A stretch of 64,000 bases of DNA from contig CM060734.1 in assembly GCA_030704615.1 (NCBI GenBank), positions 58,420,042-58,484,041 of the forward strand, given 5' to 3'. This document shows, in pieces, positions 13,454 to 26,200 of this stretch. Positions within the stretch are counted from its first letter, which is position 1. Each line of letters opens with the position of its first letter. This DNA comes from Takakia lepidozioides. Taxonomy: Eukaryota > Streptophyta > Takakiopsida > Takakiales > Takakiaceae. Below the pieces are notes generated by a model that saw only the letters and a list, made by a program, of their open reading frames with translations, was not told the DNA's origin and searched no databases. Made by a program: the position numbers and the translations under genes.

Positions 13454-14194
13454 CTATCTAGGTATAGAATTGTTGAAACTGCTATAGACATTCAATCCGA
13501 AAGGTAAGAGTTTGTGTAGTCTAAACATGTTGCTACTTCTCTTGATCTCCAAGGAAAATGGTGATGGTCCTGTAACATCCAGTTTAGGTGCCATGCGATC
13601 AATTAGACTGACAGGAGTAATGTCTATTGTTAAAGACTTCAAAGAATCATCGAAGCTTTGCGAGGATTCGTTCATACTCGTACTACAACTACCAAGTCCA
13701 GATTTCCTCAATTTCTCTATTACAGATCTACTGCTTCTAGAAACAGTCTCCCTTGAAGTCCTCTCCATTCTACCTATTGGACCCCTGAACTTTGACTCAT
13801 CCATTGGGAGTGTTTCTGCTAATTGCTTCCCTTCTCTGGAAGTCCCACTCCCCTTTCTCAGTGAAGGCGACGGCCCAACTGAACATGGGTTTATGTTTGT
13901 TGGCGCCCCACGAAACCCATATTCACTTGTCCACCACTTCCCATATCCCTTGTTGATTGGAGCTTTGCTACTGATTTGCTGTCATCTATCGTTGTAGGAG
14001 CTACTCCCCTGTGTTCGGGGATCTACGTCCCCAGAAAAACATTTTTCGTGATAGAAGAGACGGATTTGGCGTCCATCACGCACAAAGATCAATTCGTTGA
14101 CAAAGATGGTACCACAACATTTGCGGCATGTGTGTCCAGTGTGATTGGCGTTGCCTTTGGAAACTGTCCAGTAGTTGGGCGATGATGACTGCAT
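13454..14194 (-). pseudogene. Zinc-binding plant protein, single-exon, one in-frame stop
   Basis: One frame runs about 247 codons from an ATG at 14194 to a stop at 13454, broken by a TGA at 13982-13984. The N-terminal part shows CRKCCG (CxxC) and FYHEKCFSG, a Cys/His pattern like a small zinc ribbon or half a LIM-type finger, followed by DPRTQGSSSY. Beyond the TGA the frame continues at once with SKAPINKGYGKWWTSEYGFRG. The C-terminal half is Ser/Arg-rich and probably disordered. I recall similar HxKCFSG...DPRTQ plant proteins of unknown function but cannot name the family. The TGA could mark a recent pseudogene, a true shorter protein, or a base error. Confidence 0.5.
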
Positions 14195-15640
14195 TCTATA
14201 CCCGGAGGTGCTATATAATTTTGATACCGTCAGAGCTCAAAACATAACATGCAAAGTAAATTATCAACATGATGGGGAGATCATTAAAGGAGTCCATTTT
14301 ATGTGAGGAAAGCTTCAGCAACAAACCTTGTTCAAGTGGAGGTGGAGAACTGTTCAACATCCTACAGCCTCGTACGACGAACTTGGTGTCATTCCTAGGA
14401 TCTGACTTGATGCAGCGGGGTCTAGATCTAGTGGAAAGGTGAACCTCCAAATTACGTCATTATCCCAGTGACCTGCATTATTTCTTGATTCACAACTAGG
14501 TAGAAAAAGATGTAGAAATAAATTCAAATTATCATGTGGTGCCATCTCTTGGCAATTTTCAACTGATCAGTTGGATCTTTTTTTGCCACTAAAGCAAGAA
14601 CTAATTCTAATACAAATTGGGAACACAAAAGAGATAGAGCAAGCCCAACGTACACGCTGGCGATTAGAACACTTGTCACCTACTTGTTAGTTACATCATC
14701 TTGAAAGATTACTATGATTTTATGGATTGTAGCAAAGCTCCAAATGTAGAGAACATGGTTATATACAACATCTTTCTATTGCAAGATTTCGGCCTTGAAA
14801 GACAGCCTTGTGCACAATGGTCCAATCAGGACTAGAGCCTTTGAAATATCAACAAAACTTTCTGACCAATCAGAACTTTGGTCCTGCAACATTTGATCTA
14901 CAGACTTTATAATAGTTGATGTTGAAAATAATACTTGGGACCTTTCGCTTTGGGTCATCAGGAGGCATAAGCGGTTACATGCCACAACTTCTTTTCTCTC
15001 CTATCTTTGTCTCTCGGGAGGGTCATCCACTCCATATCGTGACATACAATGTGAAACACAACAGCCACGCCCATCATTAGACGAAGCGGAAGAATTAGGA
15101 AATCAGAGAGGAAAAAAGAAACAAAAGTGAGTCCACTGCAAATTAGATTGAAGGCTACTTGGTGCAGAGCTCTACTGATCATCATATTTGCAGAAGGCCT
15201 CTTGCACAGAAAGATTGTTCTCTCAGATGCACTAGTGATTGCACATGGATTCTCTTTTGCCAAAGCAGGTATTTTACTTAATGTCCGATTGTCAAGACAG
15301 TGTTCTTGGCACAAGTGCTGCCTAAGCATCATCTGTGGCAAATGCCAAGAGAGATATTCCAATGCATCTACAAGCATTTTCCACATAGACAAGCCATGGA
15401 TTTGGATCACAACTTTTCGTGCCAGACTTATAGCCCTATACCCAAGCAGAGTTGGAGAGGCAAATTACCATCAAGAACTGGCAGATGTGAATTGCTCTAT
15501 GGGCAAAAAGAGGATAAAAGATTATCCAATATCTGCATTGACATTGCCTAGAATTGTAGGACTCACGTGTTGTTTATCTAGATCATTGCCTTGCAATCTA
15601 GTGCTGTGAACGTTACTACCCTGATTATTCTTCATTCTCC
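14195..15640. other. Unassigned stretch, possible degraded coding remnants
   Basis: Several frames of 70-160 codons overlap on both strands, none recognisable. The minus frame at 14211-14450 (with CIKSDPRNDTKFVVRGCRML) looks more protein-like than its neighbours and could be an upstream exon of the zinc-finger pseudogene, but I see no clear splice pair. Confidence 0.25.
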
Positions 15641-15717
15641 CTCCTAGGCTAAGATTGGCATTTGGTTCTAGAAAGTGCTCATAAGCTGTGGGTTCTAGGG
15701 CTGCGAAAAGGTTGCAG

Positions 15718-15825
15718 ACAAGTTGGTAGGCCTGAATGGACGTTTGGATGAGCTGTTACTGGAATTGGGTGAGCTGGAAAGCAAAATGCCAGACCCAACA
15801 ACTGTGCTTAGTAATCCTTTCTCAG
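15718..15825 (+). CDS. Possible isolated exon with a leucine-rich helix
   Basis: An AG acceptor at 15716-15717 and a GT donor (ctcag|gtatgg) at 15826 bound an open stretch. Its translation includes LVGLNGRLDELLLELGELES, a heptad-like amphipathic helix, then MPDPTTVLSNPFS. No neighbouring exons were found and the protein is not recognised. It may be a remnant of a gene now lost. Confidence 0.25.
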
Positions 15826-15983
15826 GTATGGTGAATGGACAAAGTTCACCATTAGGCAGCGATGCCTCCACCCAGCTTCATGGAAATGGGAGTTCAAATA
15901 ACATTGGTAACAGTCCTTGACACCCATATCACCATCTCTTTCCTTGAATGCTTTTGTTGTTGCCAAGGTAGCTAATTGTTGTT

Positions 15984-17690
15984 TCACCCCCCCCCTCCCC
16001 CTCCCCTCCAGTCACGCTTTCCTCTGGAAGCTACTCATGAAGGGTCAATTAATTAATCTATGAATTTATAGTGAGTCCACAAGGTTCAAGGTCTCATAGC
16101 TTGAGACCACTGCTTCGTGCAACATAAATTTTTTGCAGGAGTAGGGACAAACACCACTGGATGTTGTAAGGGGCATACAGTTGGAGTATCACATGAATTG
16201 AAACAAACCACATACAAACAATGAGTTTGCTTGGGTCCATGCAGACAAGGTATTTATAACTATTAACGACTTCCATAGTTATGAAGCATACAACACCAAA
16301 CTACATTTCCAATTTATTAGTACATTGTGCCTCTAATTTCTTCTACATTCCCTCTTCTAATATTGACAATTGCTCCTTGAAAAACGTTTGAAGGTCTTTA
16401 GCAATATTCAATGTCAATGTACACACCTTTGGATCTTGGGGTTCAGTGTTGCCCATGGAACAATCTAGTCGAGATCCTAGTGATGATCTCCTGACTTGTC
16501 CACATTACTGTATTCTGTAGTTGAGGACAGTTTGGGCTTATGCATGAGCAAGACCTACGTATGCATTGTAAGAAGGCAAGTTTGGAAAAGGAGATATTTT
16601 CTCCACAACCGTATAAAGTTCTTCTTTTCATACCCATTTTGCAACACAAAATTTGTATAAGTAGCACATGTAAATTAAACTATTTAGAGACACAAGTATT
16701 AATGTTATTCACATCAGATTGTGTACTAAAATATATTTATGTTTTGGATATTGCTTAGAATATCACTAGTGAAAATATTTCTTGCAAACAATTAGTCACT
16801 ATGTTATAGATCAATATATAGTATAATTTTGTAACTGTCAGAAAAGGCATTAGGGGGAAATGTAGGTAAAGTATTTCAACACTTAGCCCTTCGGGTCTCT
16901 AAAAGTTAATAGTGATTTCATTTTATCAATTGGAGAGATATTAGAGAACAATACAACAAATAAAGAGATATCATGTAGTAATTGATGATAAGTCCAGTTT
17001 GGTGCATGTCAAAGTAATAATATCTCACATCGATGTTAACTATCAAACATCATACCTACCCATGAAGCGCTTTTAACAGCAGCAAAAAAATAATGACAAG
17101 TGGAACATATAAAATATAATAAATGAAATCCAAATTTTCGAGTGACCATTCATGTGCATATTAGGAAAATTGCAGTTAGACATTCTTTGACTTGCAAGTG
17201 TTTTCAATTTTCGTTTGGAAGTACATATATTGAATATGTACTTCCATTCTACATCGTTGTGCATGACCATTTAAATGATTACCACTCTATATCCACCATT
17301 CATATTTATTATGCTCTTTGATTGTCGCTAGTCTCTCACACAACTAGTGTGTTTATAAATGAAAGACCTAGTTGTTTTGTTCTACAAAAATGCATTCTAG
17401 GATAACAATTATATTCACATCCTACATTACCAATTGTAAGCTAATTAAATTGTCTTGTCCTACATGACCAAACAATATATATCAAGACTCAGTAGTGGAA
17501 TTCACGATGAAATCAAAGATTTAAAGATATTAATGCCCATCAAGACAACTTATGAATTAGCAACATGGATATAATTCAAATGAGAACAAACTCTAAATAT
17601 TGGGCTAGCTAGGAGAGAGATCTTCTATATAGCTTGCGTGGCTCTAGTATAATGATTTTCCTTGGCGCTTAGGTCCCTCTAAGTCCAGGT
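15984..17690. other. AT-rich intergenic DNA
   Basis: Begins with a C-rich homopurine/homopyrimidine tract (about 15986-16010) and continues AT-rich with no gene. The short open frames here have the composition of random AT-rich DNA. Confidence 0.4.
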
Positions 17691-17855
17691 AGCCACAAGA
17701 TGTGATAGTAGCCATAGCCTCACTAAGTCCTCCACCACCACTAGTACACCACTAGTCACCACCAGTCACCACTAGTGCAGCCACTGGTCCACCACTAGGC
17801 TGCCACTAGCCACCACTAGTGCAGCCACTAGTCCATCACAATCGCCCCCCTAAAA
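17650..17855 (-). repeat. CCACTAGT minisatellite inside an LTR-element-like fragment
   Basis: 17731-17836 holds about ten variants of caccactagt / gcagccactagtc. The flanks 'aggtccctctaa.tcca' and 'acaagatgt.atag' also occur at 35.38-35.43 kb next to the family A polypurine tract. Both loci carry the string acaatcgcccccct. This is likely a relic of a related LTR element in which the array expanded. Confidence 0.5.
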
Positions 17856-19075
17856 TGTGCTTGAAGTTGTGATTATATACTTCTAGTATTTGAATTCAGT
17901 AGCTGCGAATGCTTTGGAAGAGATGAGTGTTGATGCATGTCCTGGAAAAGCATGGACCTCATTGACGACTTTTACTAGGAATTTTAAGAATCTCCCATGC
18001 AACCTACTCATTCTGTCATGCTCTTATTCTATGGACTCTTCAATCCTCTAAATGTTGGAATTCATGACAATACTATGGTATCATTTTGATAGTATCAAGG
18101 AATTCCAAAATATAATTACGCTCCCAGTAGGGATCCTTTGCTCAATCTATTGTTGGTGCTAAGTGTCAATTTTCATCCCCATCACTTTAGGACTTCTTTC
18201 AAGGTTTAAAGCCTCATGGTCTCGCCAGAACTCCAAGGTTTCCCACTTAATACATATTTAATATTAGTGTCACATATTGTGACATTTATAAACAATCGGG
18301 TCGTCGCATTATGGCTCCTCCTAATTGATGAGATATTTTTATAGCAAAAACTATAATTAGATTATTTAATAACAATAAGTATAAATTATGGTCCGTTCAA
18401 TATGTTTGTAATACTACATAAAATATTTATCATTATGATTTTTTTTAAAATAAAAAAGGAGGAAGCCCTGTAAATCATATTAAGGAAAAGGTTCTGGAAA
18501 AGTAACCAGAACAGAAGGCCTCGAGGCTTACATTTTTGAATGTAAAAAGAAGTCATGAATACTTATAATAGTATTGTTGATAAAGAATTCACTTGTAAAA
18601 CATCTCCACTAAAATCATGGTGGATAAAAATAACGATAAAAAATATTACTTTATTGTTTGGTAAAACAGGGAGATAATTGGAATTAAAAATTTATTAAAA
18701 TAAAATTATAAGAGGAGAAAATAAAATTATATATTATTAGTGAAGAGGTCTATATTAATTTGCTTACCTTGTATTCAACCTATATTTAAATTTCAGTAAA
18801 TTTCAGATAATTTATATATAATATTATATAAAATCTATGATATATATACATATGTATATCATTACTATCCGGTAAATTATAGAATGTAGAAAATGTATTT
18901 TCTTAACGAAAGGGGAGTTTTTTTTTTTAAATTCAGAAAATAGCACGAGTGGCTACAGAGTTTTGCAAAAAATAGGCATATATTCTGTTCATCCATTCAA
19001 ATTAGGACAGAATCATCCACATCCATACTTTCATCCATTCATATCATCCATATTTGGCGAATTCATCCATAATTT
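17856..19075. other. AT-rich gene-free DNA
   Basis: Very AT-rich, with long A and T runs (for example 18430-18460 and 18918-18935). No gene or RNA is recognised. Confidence 0.45.
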
Positions 19076-19269
19076 TTGTTTTTTGAGAAATTTGGCGATT
19101 TCATCCATGAAAAAACATGGAATTTGCTACGGAATATTCTTTTCTATTTTTTGAGGTCGCCATTTGGCGGAAATTCGGCAAAAAAAAAAACGCTGCTTTC
19201 CAATGACCATTGGTGGACCCCACCAAGTATACTATTCAGATTTTTTCATTTCTATAGCAATTTACTAAG

Positions 19270-19695
19270 CCATGATAGGTGCTTCTACCCTAGAGATGGA
19301 GTTCGAAACATTGAAGGCACAAAGTCGAACAACAAACCAGTAGAAAAAGAGAGGTCCATGACTCATGAGCCATGTCGCGAGTAGGTCTCGATAAGAGTTT
19401 GCATAAAAACAGCGGAGTTCTTCTCCCGAGCCCCTCTCCACGAAATACCATTCGGCCTCTTCAATGTCTTGCCCGAGTCCACGTAGTTGTAGATTATATC
19501 ATCCATGACAGGGGTCGGACGCCGCATCGATACAGGCCGCACCATCCCATATTTGGAAGCTGCCCACGAAGTGGACTCCAAGTGGAGCTTGGTAAGGCAA
19601 TAGGCATCAAAAACACAAATTTGAATGCACAAACAGAATCCAAAATTAGCAATCGAAACGTACAAGGAGAAGCAACAAATTGGAAGAGCATTCAA
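19270..19695 (-). pseudogene. Possible remnant of an amino-methyltransferase-like (N4/N6) DNA methylase
   Basis: A minus frame of 110 codons (19695-19363) contains MRRPTPVMDDIIYNYV, NGISWRGAREKNSAVFMQTL and ETYSRHGS. An in-frame TGA follows, then VMDLSFSTG. The order 'REK...L...S..GxxVxDxxxxTG' resembles the FxG-region signature of N4/N6 amino-methyltransferases and of plant hypothetical proteins carrying that fold. The DPPY-type catalytic motif is not visible, so function is unproven. It looks degraded and lies in a repeat-rich stretch. Confidence 0.28.
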
Positions 19696-19759
19696 AAAAA
19701 AACTTTGGATGTTGTGATTATCTTTGATTGGGAAAATCGCCCTTGTGAGATATAGACTC

Positions 19760-20127
19760 CAAGTCTCGATGATTTGGAGCCCAAAAGATTTTACGAGCTC
19801 TCTGCAAGAAGGGGAGTCATTTGCTTAAAACAAAAACAAAGCACCATTATTACAGAGGAAGAACTTGCATAACGAGAACACCAAAGCCCAATAGTTTGTG
19901 TCTCGAACATTCAGCATCCATAGGGATGACATCCGGAACGAGCATAAGATATTAAAAACATAATCACCAAATATCTAAATCATTAAAAAGAAAAAAATCT
20001 AGTTAAGGTTATCAAATGTATTGATGATAACTGGGTTTTAATAATATATGATTCCTCCACAACCGCCCAACACCGAAATAAGCCCCTTTCAGAGCCATAA
20101 AGCATATATGGCATAGCTGACAACCAG
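19760..20127. other. Gene-free stretch before a SINE
   Basis: AT-rich sequence without a recognisable frame, RNA or repeat. Confidence 0.35.
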
Positions 20128-20291
20128 CATGTAGCCCAGTGGTAATGGGCACATACCATGTTGGATGTGGTTGTGGGTTCAAATCACGGTCGGGTGTGAC
20201 ATGAAGGTGTCCACCTTTCAGCTGGAAGGCAGTAGCCCTTGTGACACCATAAGTTACGCTCCCTCCCGGAGGCGTCATACTTTTTTTTTCT
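20128..20291 (+). mobile_element. tRNA-derived SINE, copy 2
   Basis: An A-box-like tagcccagtggtaatgggc (20132-20150) and a B-box-like ggttcaaatc (20176-20185) are followed by a body shared with the 10.8 kb copy: ggtgtccacctttcagc, gtgacaccataagttac, ggaggcgtcatac. It ends in nine T residues, which would also serve as a pol III terminator. Confidence 0.7.
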
Positions 20292-20704
20292 TGGCATAGC
20301 CCCAACCAGAAGGCAATACGGATTGATCCCAAGCCCATGGGCTATTGCAAAGGATGTCACACCACAAAGGCACCTGATTTGCTACAAAGCTAATTTATTC
20401 TAAAATTTTAAATGTAAGTAACAGAAATTTAAAAGCTCAATCCAGAACTGTCCCCTTTCAGAAATAATAATAACATAGTACAAATAATCGAGGACAATTT
20501 TTCGATGATGATGGACGGACGGAATGGGGTTAGGTGTAACGAGGGTTGGTAAGAAGGACTAACGGTAGAGTAGCCATTAATAAACGATGCTACTTGAGTC
20601 CCCTATCATGACCAACATTTAACATTTTTATTTTGCACAGATTTCTATATATACTAGCAAAATATAATAAGAACAAAATTATATATTATTCTCTTTTCTT
20701 TTTG

Positions 20705-20915
20705 AAAAAAGGAAACCTGGGAGCGACAGCCCACAATTCAGGCCCTTGAGGAGGGGGAAAAATTAACCCCCTTTCATTTATGGGCCATGAGACCTACAGG
20801 AAGATCGACACCCAAACAGACCACCACGAACCATCCACACACGGGGCAGGGCAGCGGGTTTGAACCCCGAACCACCAAGGTGACACTCTGTACTTACCAG
20901 CTGAGCTACCGCATC
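20705..20915 (-). mobile_element. Second tRNA-like SINE family
   Basis: On the minus strand, tagctcagctggt (A box, 20896-20908) is followed by a T-arm-like cggggttcaaacccg with a seven-base loop containing ttcaa (about 20854-20868). The body then leads into a C-rich block and an A/T-rich end. The anticodon arm does not fold as a clean tRNA, so a tRNA-derived SINE head is more likely than a functional tRNA gene. Confidence 0.5.
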
Positions 20916-20939
20916 TGTTCATATACTACAGTAAAAGAC

Positions 20940-21785
20940 GCGGGTTGTCGGGGTTTACTGGATGGCGTGGACTGTTTCAAATTGACCCGGAACTTACCCC
21001 AGCACCCTCCCTGGAACTTCCGGGAAAATCCGGGTGGCCCATTAGTCAAAACACATGTTTCATCCATGTCGCCATCGCCATCATCTCACACTACAATTTC
21101 ACTAGTTCATCCAAATAGACAGCGAATGAACAATCTAAAATATAGAAATTAAAAACGTCTTTAAAAAACAAAATGTCTTAAGACACGAAAGAAAGATAGA
21201 AAAGACTAAATTTAGGGTTTACACTTTACTTACACCACCAAATTTAGGGTGTGGGTAGGAGGTATATGCAGAGCGTACAAAGACGTTATAATATGGACAA
21301 AAATGAGAAGGGATAAATTAAGAGAAACCAAATATCACTTCAATAATAATAATATAAAACTAGTCCATGTATTGAAAAATAAAAACAGTAGAATATTGAC
21401 TGTCAGTATAGCAAACGTCGTATTAATATTATGATTTATTTTACTGTTTTATTACATCTATTTGTGATTTTAAAATACTTAAAAATAAAAATAATAAAAC
21501 TTAATTACGCAAATACAGGCTCGAATATGAGGGAATGTTATTAGAAGATTATTCCGATTAACAGAAGTCAAAAAGAAAAAGCCAAAAAGACAGAAGTCAA
21601 AGAGATAGAATGTTAGTAGTACGCAAATGTCGTATTATTATTATTATTATTATAGTGTTATTATTATTATTATTTTTAGAACAGGGGGATTATAGCCCAT
21701 ATACAATATTATTTAAGTTAGTTTTTATATGTTTTATGCAATCATATCATAAAATAATAATAATAATTTACTCGGAAAAGGTAAT
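20940..21785. other. AT-rich stretch with (ATT)n microsatellite
   Basis: Gene-free. A (TTA/ATT)n microsatellite lies at about 21633-21676. The sequence agaacagggggattatagccc just after it recalls the block at 11.25 kb and may be another old SINE tail. Confidence 0.4.
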
Positions 21786-23223
21786 ATGATAAAAAAAATA
21801 TTAGAAAACAAATTTGGTAGAATTGTCCCCACCTTTGATCTCGTTCCATCGAGATCTGTTGAGGGCCGTCCGATGGTGAAATGGGTGGATGGGTGGAGAG
21901 AGCCGTGGCAGAGTAAGGGAAGGGGGAGGGAGGAAGAGTGTAAGTTTAGAGAGAGAACAGAGACATGGTCTCTTGCGGAGCTCTCAGGTCGCTCACTTGG
22001 CAGATGGACCATGATAGACAACAGGGTGATGTAGAGGAGGCTGGAATGTGGAGGCTGTTGTGCTGGAATTTGGTACGAAGCAGGAAATTGAGTGGATAAC
22101 AGGAGAGAGAAGGGAGGATGTCAGCGAATTGAGCGTTTTCTATTTGCAGGTAGGTTTCGGAAGCAAAGAATTGGGAGGGAAAGCTTGGTGAAGTCACTGA
22201 ACAGGAAGTCTGAGCCTACTTGAGGAAGAGAGCACCAGGTGAGCTTTTGAGCCTCATCTCGTCTTTATCGTTTCTAACTGTAACCTGTATCTGGAGTGAA
22301 ATGTGACTTCAATGATTCTCATCGCTGCTGGGGGCCATTTGATGGTTTTTTGGTCATCAATTTATGATCGGCAACAAAAGAAGTAATATTTGTCGTGTGG
22401 AAGTTGTCGGTAATGTCCTGGCTGGTTACAATTAGGTCGTTGAGTGGGATTTAGAATCTGCAGCCTTTCTATCAGCTGCATCCATTACAGGACTTTTATG
22501 TGGATATAATCTCTATGTTTTACTTAGACGTGACATTTTGGGATTCTGAGCCTTGTGGAGCGCAAGGAGTTGCTATCTCCTCTCTGTTCATGGGAGGCAG
22601 AGGAGGGGTTGCTCCGCCTTATCGAGGCACAATCTTCTGAGCTACTCTCTAGACATGCGATTCTTCGTTGCTGATGTATGCATGTTCGATATTGTGATTT
22701 CGCCATATTATGCACAGCGTACGTATTAACATCCCTCCTCTACCGTCTGTCTCTTCCCCTTTATCAAACAGGAGTTTTTGGCGCAGAATGGTCCCAGTCA
22801 GAGGACACAGATGTGTTGTACGGGTTTGTGAGATTAGATATCGAGGACGAGGTGTCTAGCAGTTGGACATAAGGGACACCAGCTGTGTGTAGTGCATCAG
22901 AGTCCCTCAAGCGCAAGCACTTTCTCTAGGCGGTTGAAGGATGGCGTGGGATTGCTGCACGGATTGATTTTTTGGGAAGTTTATGAAGGCAATTTCAGTG
23001 AGTGAAACAGAGTGGAAAGGAGGAGAAGAGGGAAATTTGTCTGCTTACCTCTTAGACGTATGGCACCAGTCTATGAGCGCAGAACAGAGGAGGTGGATTT
23101 GGCACGTTGGTGGAAGTTTTGGAGCGTTTGAACCAGCAATGAGACCTTGGTGGACAGAATTAGAGTGAGATTGCCTATAGATGTCTACTGAGTCTAGTGG
23201 AACACAAAAATCAGCTGGCAAGC
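21786..23223 (+). promoter_or_regulatory. CNGC upstream region / 5' UTR
   Basis: About 1.4 kb before the CNGC start codon, less AT-rich than the DNA to its left and with no conserved protein frame. It probably contains the promoter and a 5' UTR, perhaps with an intron (a ggtgag donor-like site near 22238). No specific element is claimed. Confidence 0.35.
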
Positions 23224-26200
23224 ATGTTTCATGACGCTGGGCCCATCAAGGTCCATGAAATGGATGGTCAAGCCAAGAAATTTGTTAGGTACTATCCTCC
23301 TTCCATTCCTTTTCTTTGTGTACCTCCCTCTTCCTCTGTGAATGTGTTCCACCAATGAGACCAGATTCCCTCTGCTGCTACATCATCTGCAGGGTCGTTC
23401 CTTAAGAATTCAGTTACCCACTCCCTCCACTCTGTCTGTGACGAACAAAAAAAAATCCCCCCCCCCCCCCGGCTGGCTTGATCCTGTCTGAGGACTCTTT
23501 CAGCTTCCACTTAGTTATCACTATCAACACAATTGAATGGTACTAATTTTTCATGCGATGTGGGTGTCTCCTTCAGGTTCCACAGTGACTTAGACTCACA
23601 GGCATCACCGGGGTCAGAAACTTACGCGCTCCATAAATCAATGAGTTTTGAAACATCACCCTCTGTGGTAAAGAAAGGATGGTTGAAGGGCTCAAGAGGA
23701 CTACGAAAACTGGGGCGGTCGTTGCGGTTTGGTGCGTCTAGGGTGTTTTCGGAGGATTACAAGGACCAGCCAAAGATGAAGATTCTTGACCCCCGGAGCA
23801 AATTCTGTGTGCAGTGGAACAACTTTTTTGTGGGCTCCTGCTTGGTAGCTATCTTTGTGGATCCCCTCTTTTTCTACCTGCCGGTTGTCGATGGAGGGGG
23901 CACCTGTATCAAAATCTCTCACAAGCTCGCAGTTGCTGTGACTGTGCTACGCACCATGACTGATTTCTTGTACTTGATACACATGGCATTCCAATTTCGA
24001 ACTGCGTTCATTGCGCCTTCGTCACGTGTGTTTGGACGGGGTGAGCTTGTCATAGATCCCCGCCAAATTGCTGTTCGATATTTGAAGAAAGATTTTTGGC
24101 TGGACCTCATGGCTGTCTTACCTCTTCCGCAGGTTTCTCCCTATATTTCATCCCCTTCTCTTGCTGCTGTGTTTCACAGCCAACAATTGTGAATTGGGAG
24201 GTTTTTCATGTGTCTTTGAGGGCTAGTGTACTGGAAAGAGGTGAGGTTGGTATTTGTCTTTACTTGGTGTGATGACCATATTAACTGGGAGATTCTCTCT
24301 CTCTTCTTTTAAGGGAAAGCCCCAGATCAACAGTGGTGGAAAGCCATGTGTCCTTTAAAACTACAAGCTCCAGCTTAGGCTTGGATTATATGGCTAATGG
24401 TTCCATCTCGAGACTCGATAACTGAGGTCCTTTGAAGGTTCCAATGCCCAAAAATGCTACTAATAGAGTCTCACATCAATTCAGAGAAGTTCGTCCCTTG
24501 ACTTGCTGGAGAGCTGTCTTAGACTTTGGTGATTCAATGAGGCGCTCTAGGAAGACAACCAAGGGCAGGGACTTCAACTTGAAAGTTTCTAACTGGTTTG
24601 ATGCACTGGATGAAGTTGATTCCAAGCAGTCAGACAGACCAACTGACCCTAAGAGTGCTGAGCCTGATGTCGTGTGACTGAAGGATTTGGTACTCTGAAT
24701 GGATACCAATCCTCAAAGTTTACACAAGACAAGCAATATGTACACACGGGTTAATTGTCCCCCCTCTGCAGAAGGGTTGGCCGTCCAGGAGCAACCATAG
24801 GCTACCTAGATGACAAACAATTCCAAACGTGGTCAAAAAGGGGTTGGCTTCTTTGTGATAGCTTGTGTGACAATTGTGAAATTATCAACAAGGGTTTGCG
24901 GTATGAGCGCAGTATTTGGCTAAAACTGAAACTGAAGGTGGCGTGAATACAAAGAACCTCTTTGTTGGTTGTGTTTACATGCCCACAGAGGGGACGCTTA
25001 GTGCTGACACAGACAAAGCCTTTGAAGACGTAAAGCTGGACTCTGCTAAGTTGCTCGCCATCCTCACCAAAGGTCAGGTGGTCTTACTGGGTGACTTCAA
25101 TGCCCGGGTGGGCAAAGGTCTTCATCAGGATGATACCATTGGGCCGTTTGGTGAGGACAAGCTGAATTCTAATGGTAGACGGTTAATAAACTGTCTGGAA
25201 GAACTTGAGCTTTTGACCTTGGATAGTAGGTGAAAAGGAGACCAAGTGCAGTGGACTCGTGAGAAAGCCCAAACTGGGGAATGTTCCATTGTGGATTATA
25301 TCATAATGGACAAAGATTTGCTTCCGCAGAGTGCCAGTGTGTTGATCGACAGAACTGATATTGGTACCTCTGACCACTTCCTGGTTTGATCTCTAAATGA
25401 AGTTGTCAAGGCTGAGTATGTCCAGGCCTCGCAAGAGGCTCTCCCTCATTTTGTCCACTCGCTCCAAGACCTTCAGTCTCGCTCTGGCAATGCAAGAAAT
25501 GCAGCTGAGAGAGCAGTGGATTCTTGGGAGAGTTTCGTCTCCTCTGTGGCTGACAAGATCATTTGGAGGAAACTAATTGTCTGCGGTAGAGCTGTTAATT
25601 GGTGGACCACTCAAGATAACTGAGAGACGAGTCCTCTATAAAGAGTGCTGCAATTTGAATACCAACAAAGAATTGTGGGCTAAGTTCCTGCCAGATCTGC
25701 AAAGATATCAATCAGCTTGTAAGGTCTCAGAAGAAATTATACTGGGACAAGCTATAGAGTGAAGTAAACTCAAACCACCACCATGGGGGTAATGACAAGA
25801 GATTCTGGTTGGCCCTTCAACGTTTGTACAAGCTGAAAAGACTGTTAGTATGTACAAGCGCTGTGGACTACTAAGGGTGCAGTGGTGACTTCAACGGTTG
25901 ACATTGTCAAAACCTTTGAAACTCACTACAGTATCCTTGGCAGAAATTCTAGGTCTAACAGTGAGGGGTCCTCTGAAGAATGGAAGGACGCAGTTGGAAA
26001 AACTGTTCCTATGATTCAAGACAGCCCTGATGAATTGGAGTATATTTCAACGGCCTACAACGCTGCCAGTAGTTTTTCTGAGATTGTGGAAGCAATTGAG
26101 CGGATATAAAGCTGGTGGGCCTGATGACGTCTCGATGTTGATCTGGAATCTAGAGGTTGTTTCCAGGAAGGCCTAGCTGGCTTTCGGCAAGACAGGGGCT

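Noticed and set aside
20850-20915. Functional tRNA gene on the minus strand
   Set aside because: The A and B boxes and a T arm are present, but the anticodon arm and acceptor stem do not pair, and it is followed by a SINE-like body.
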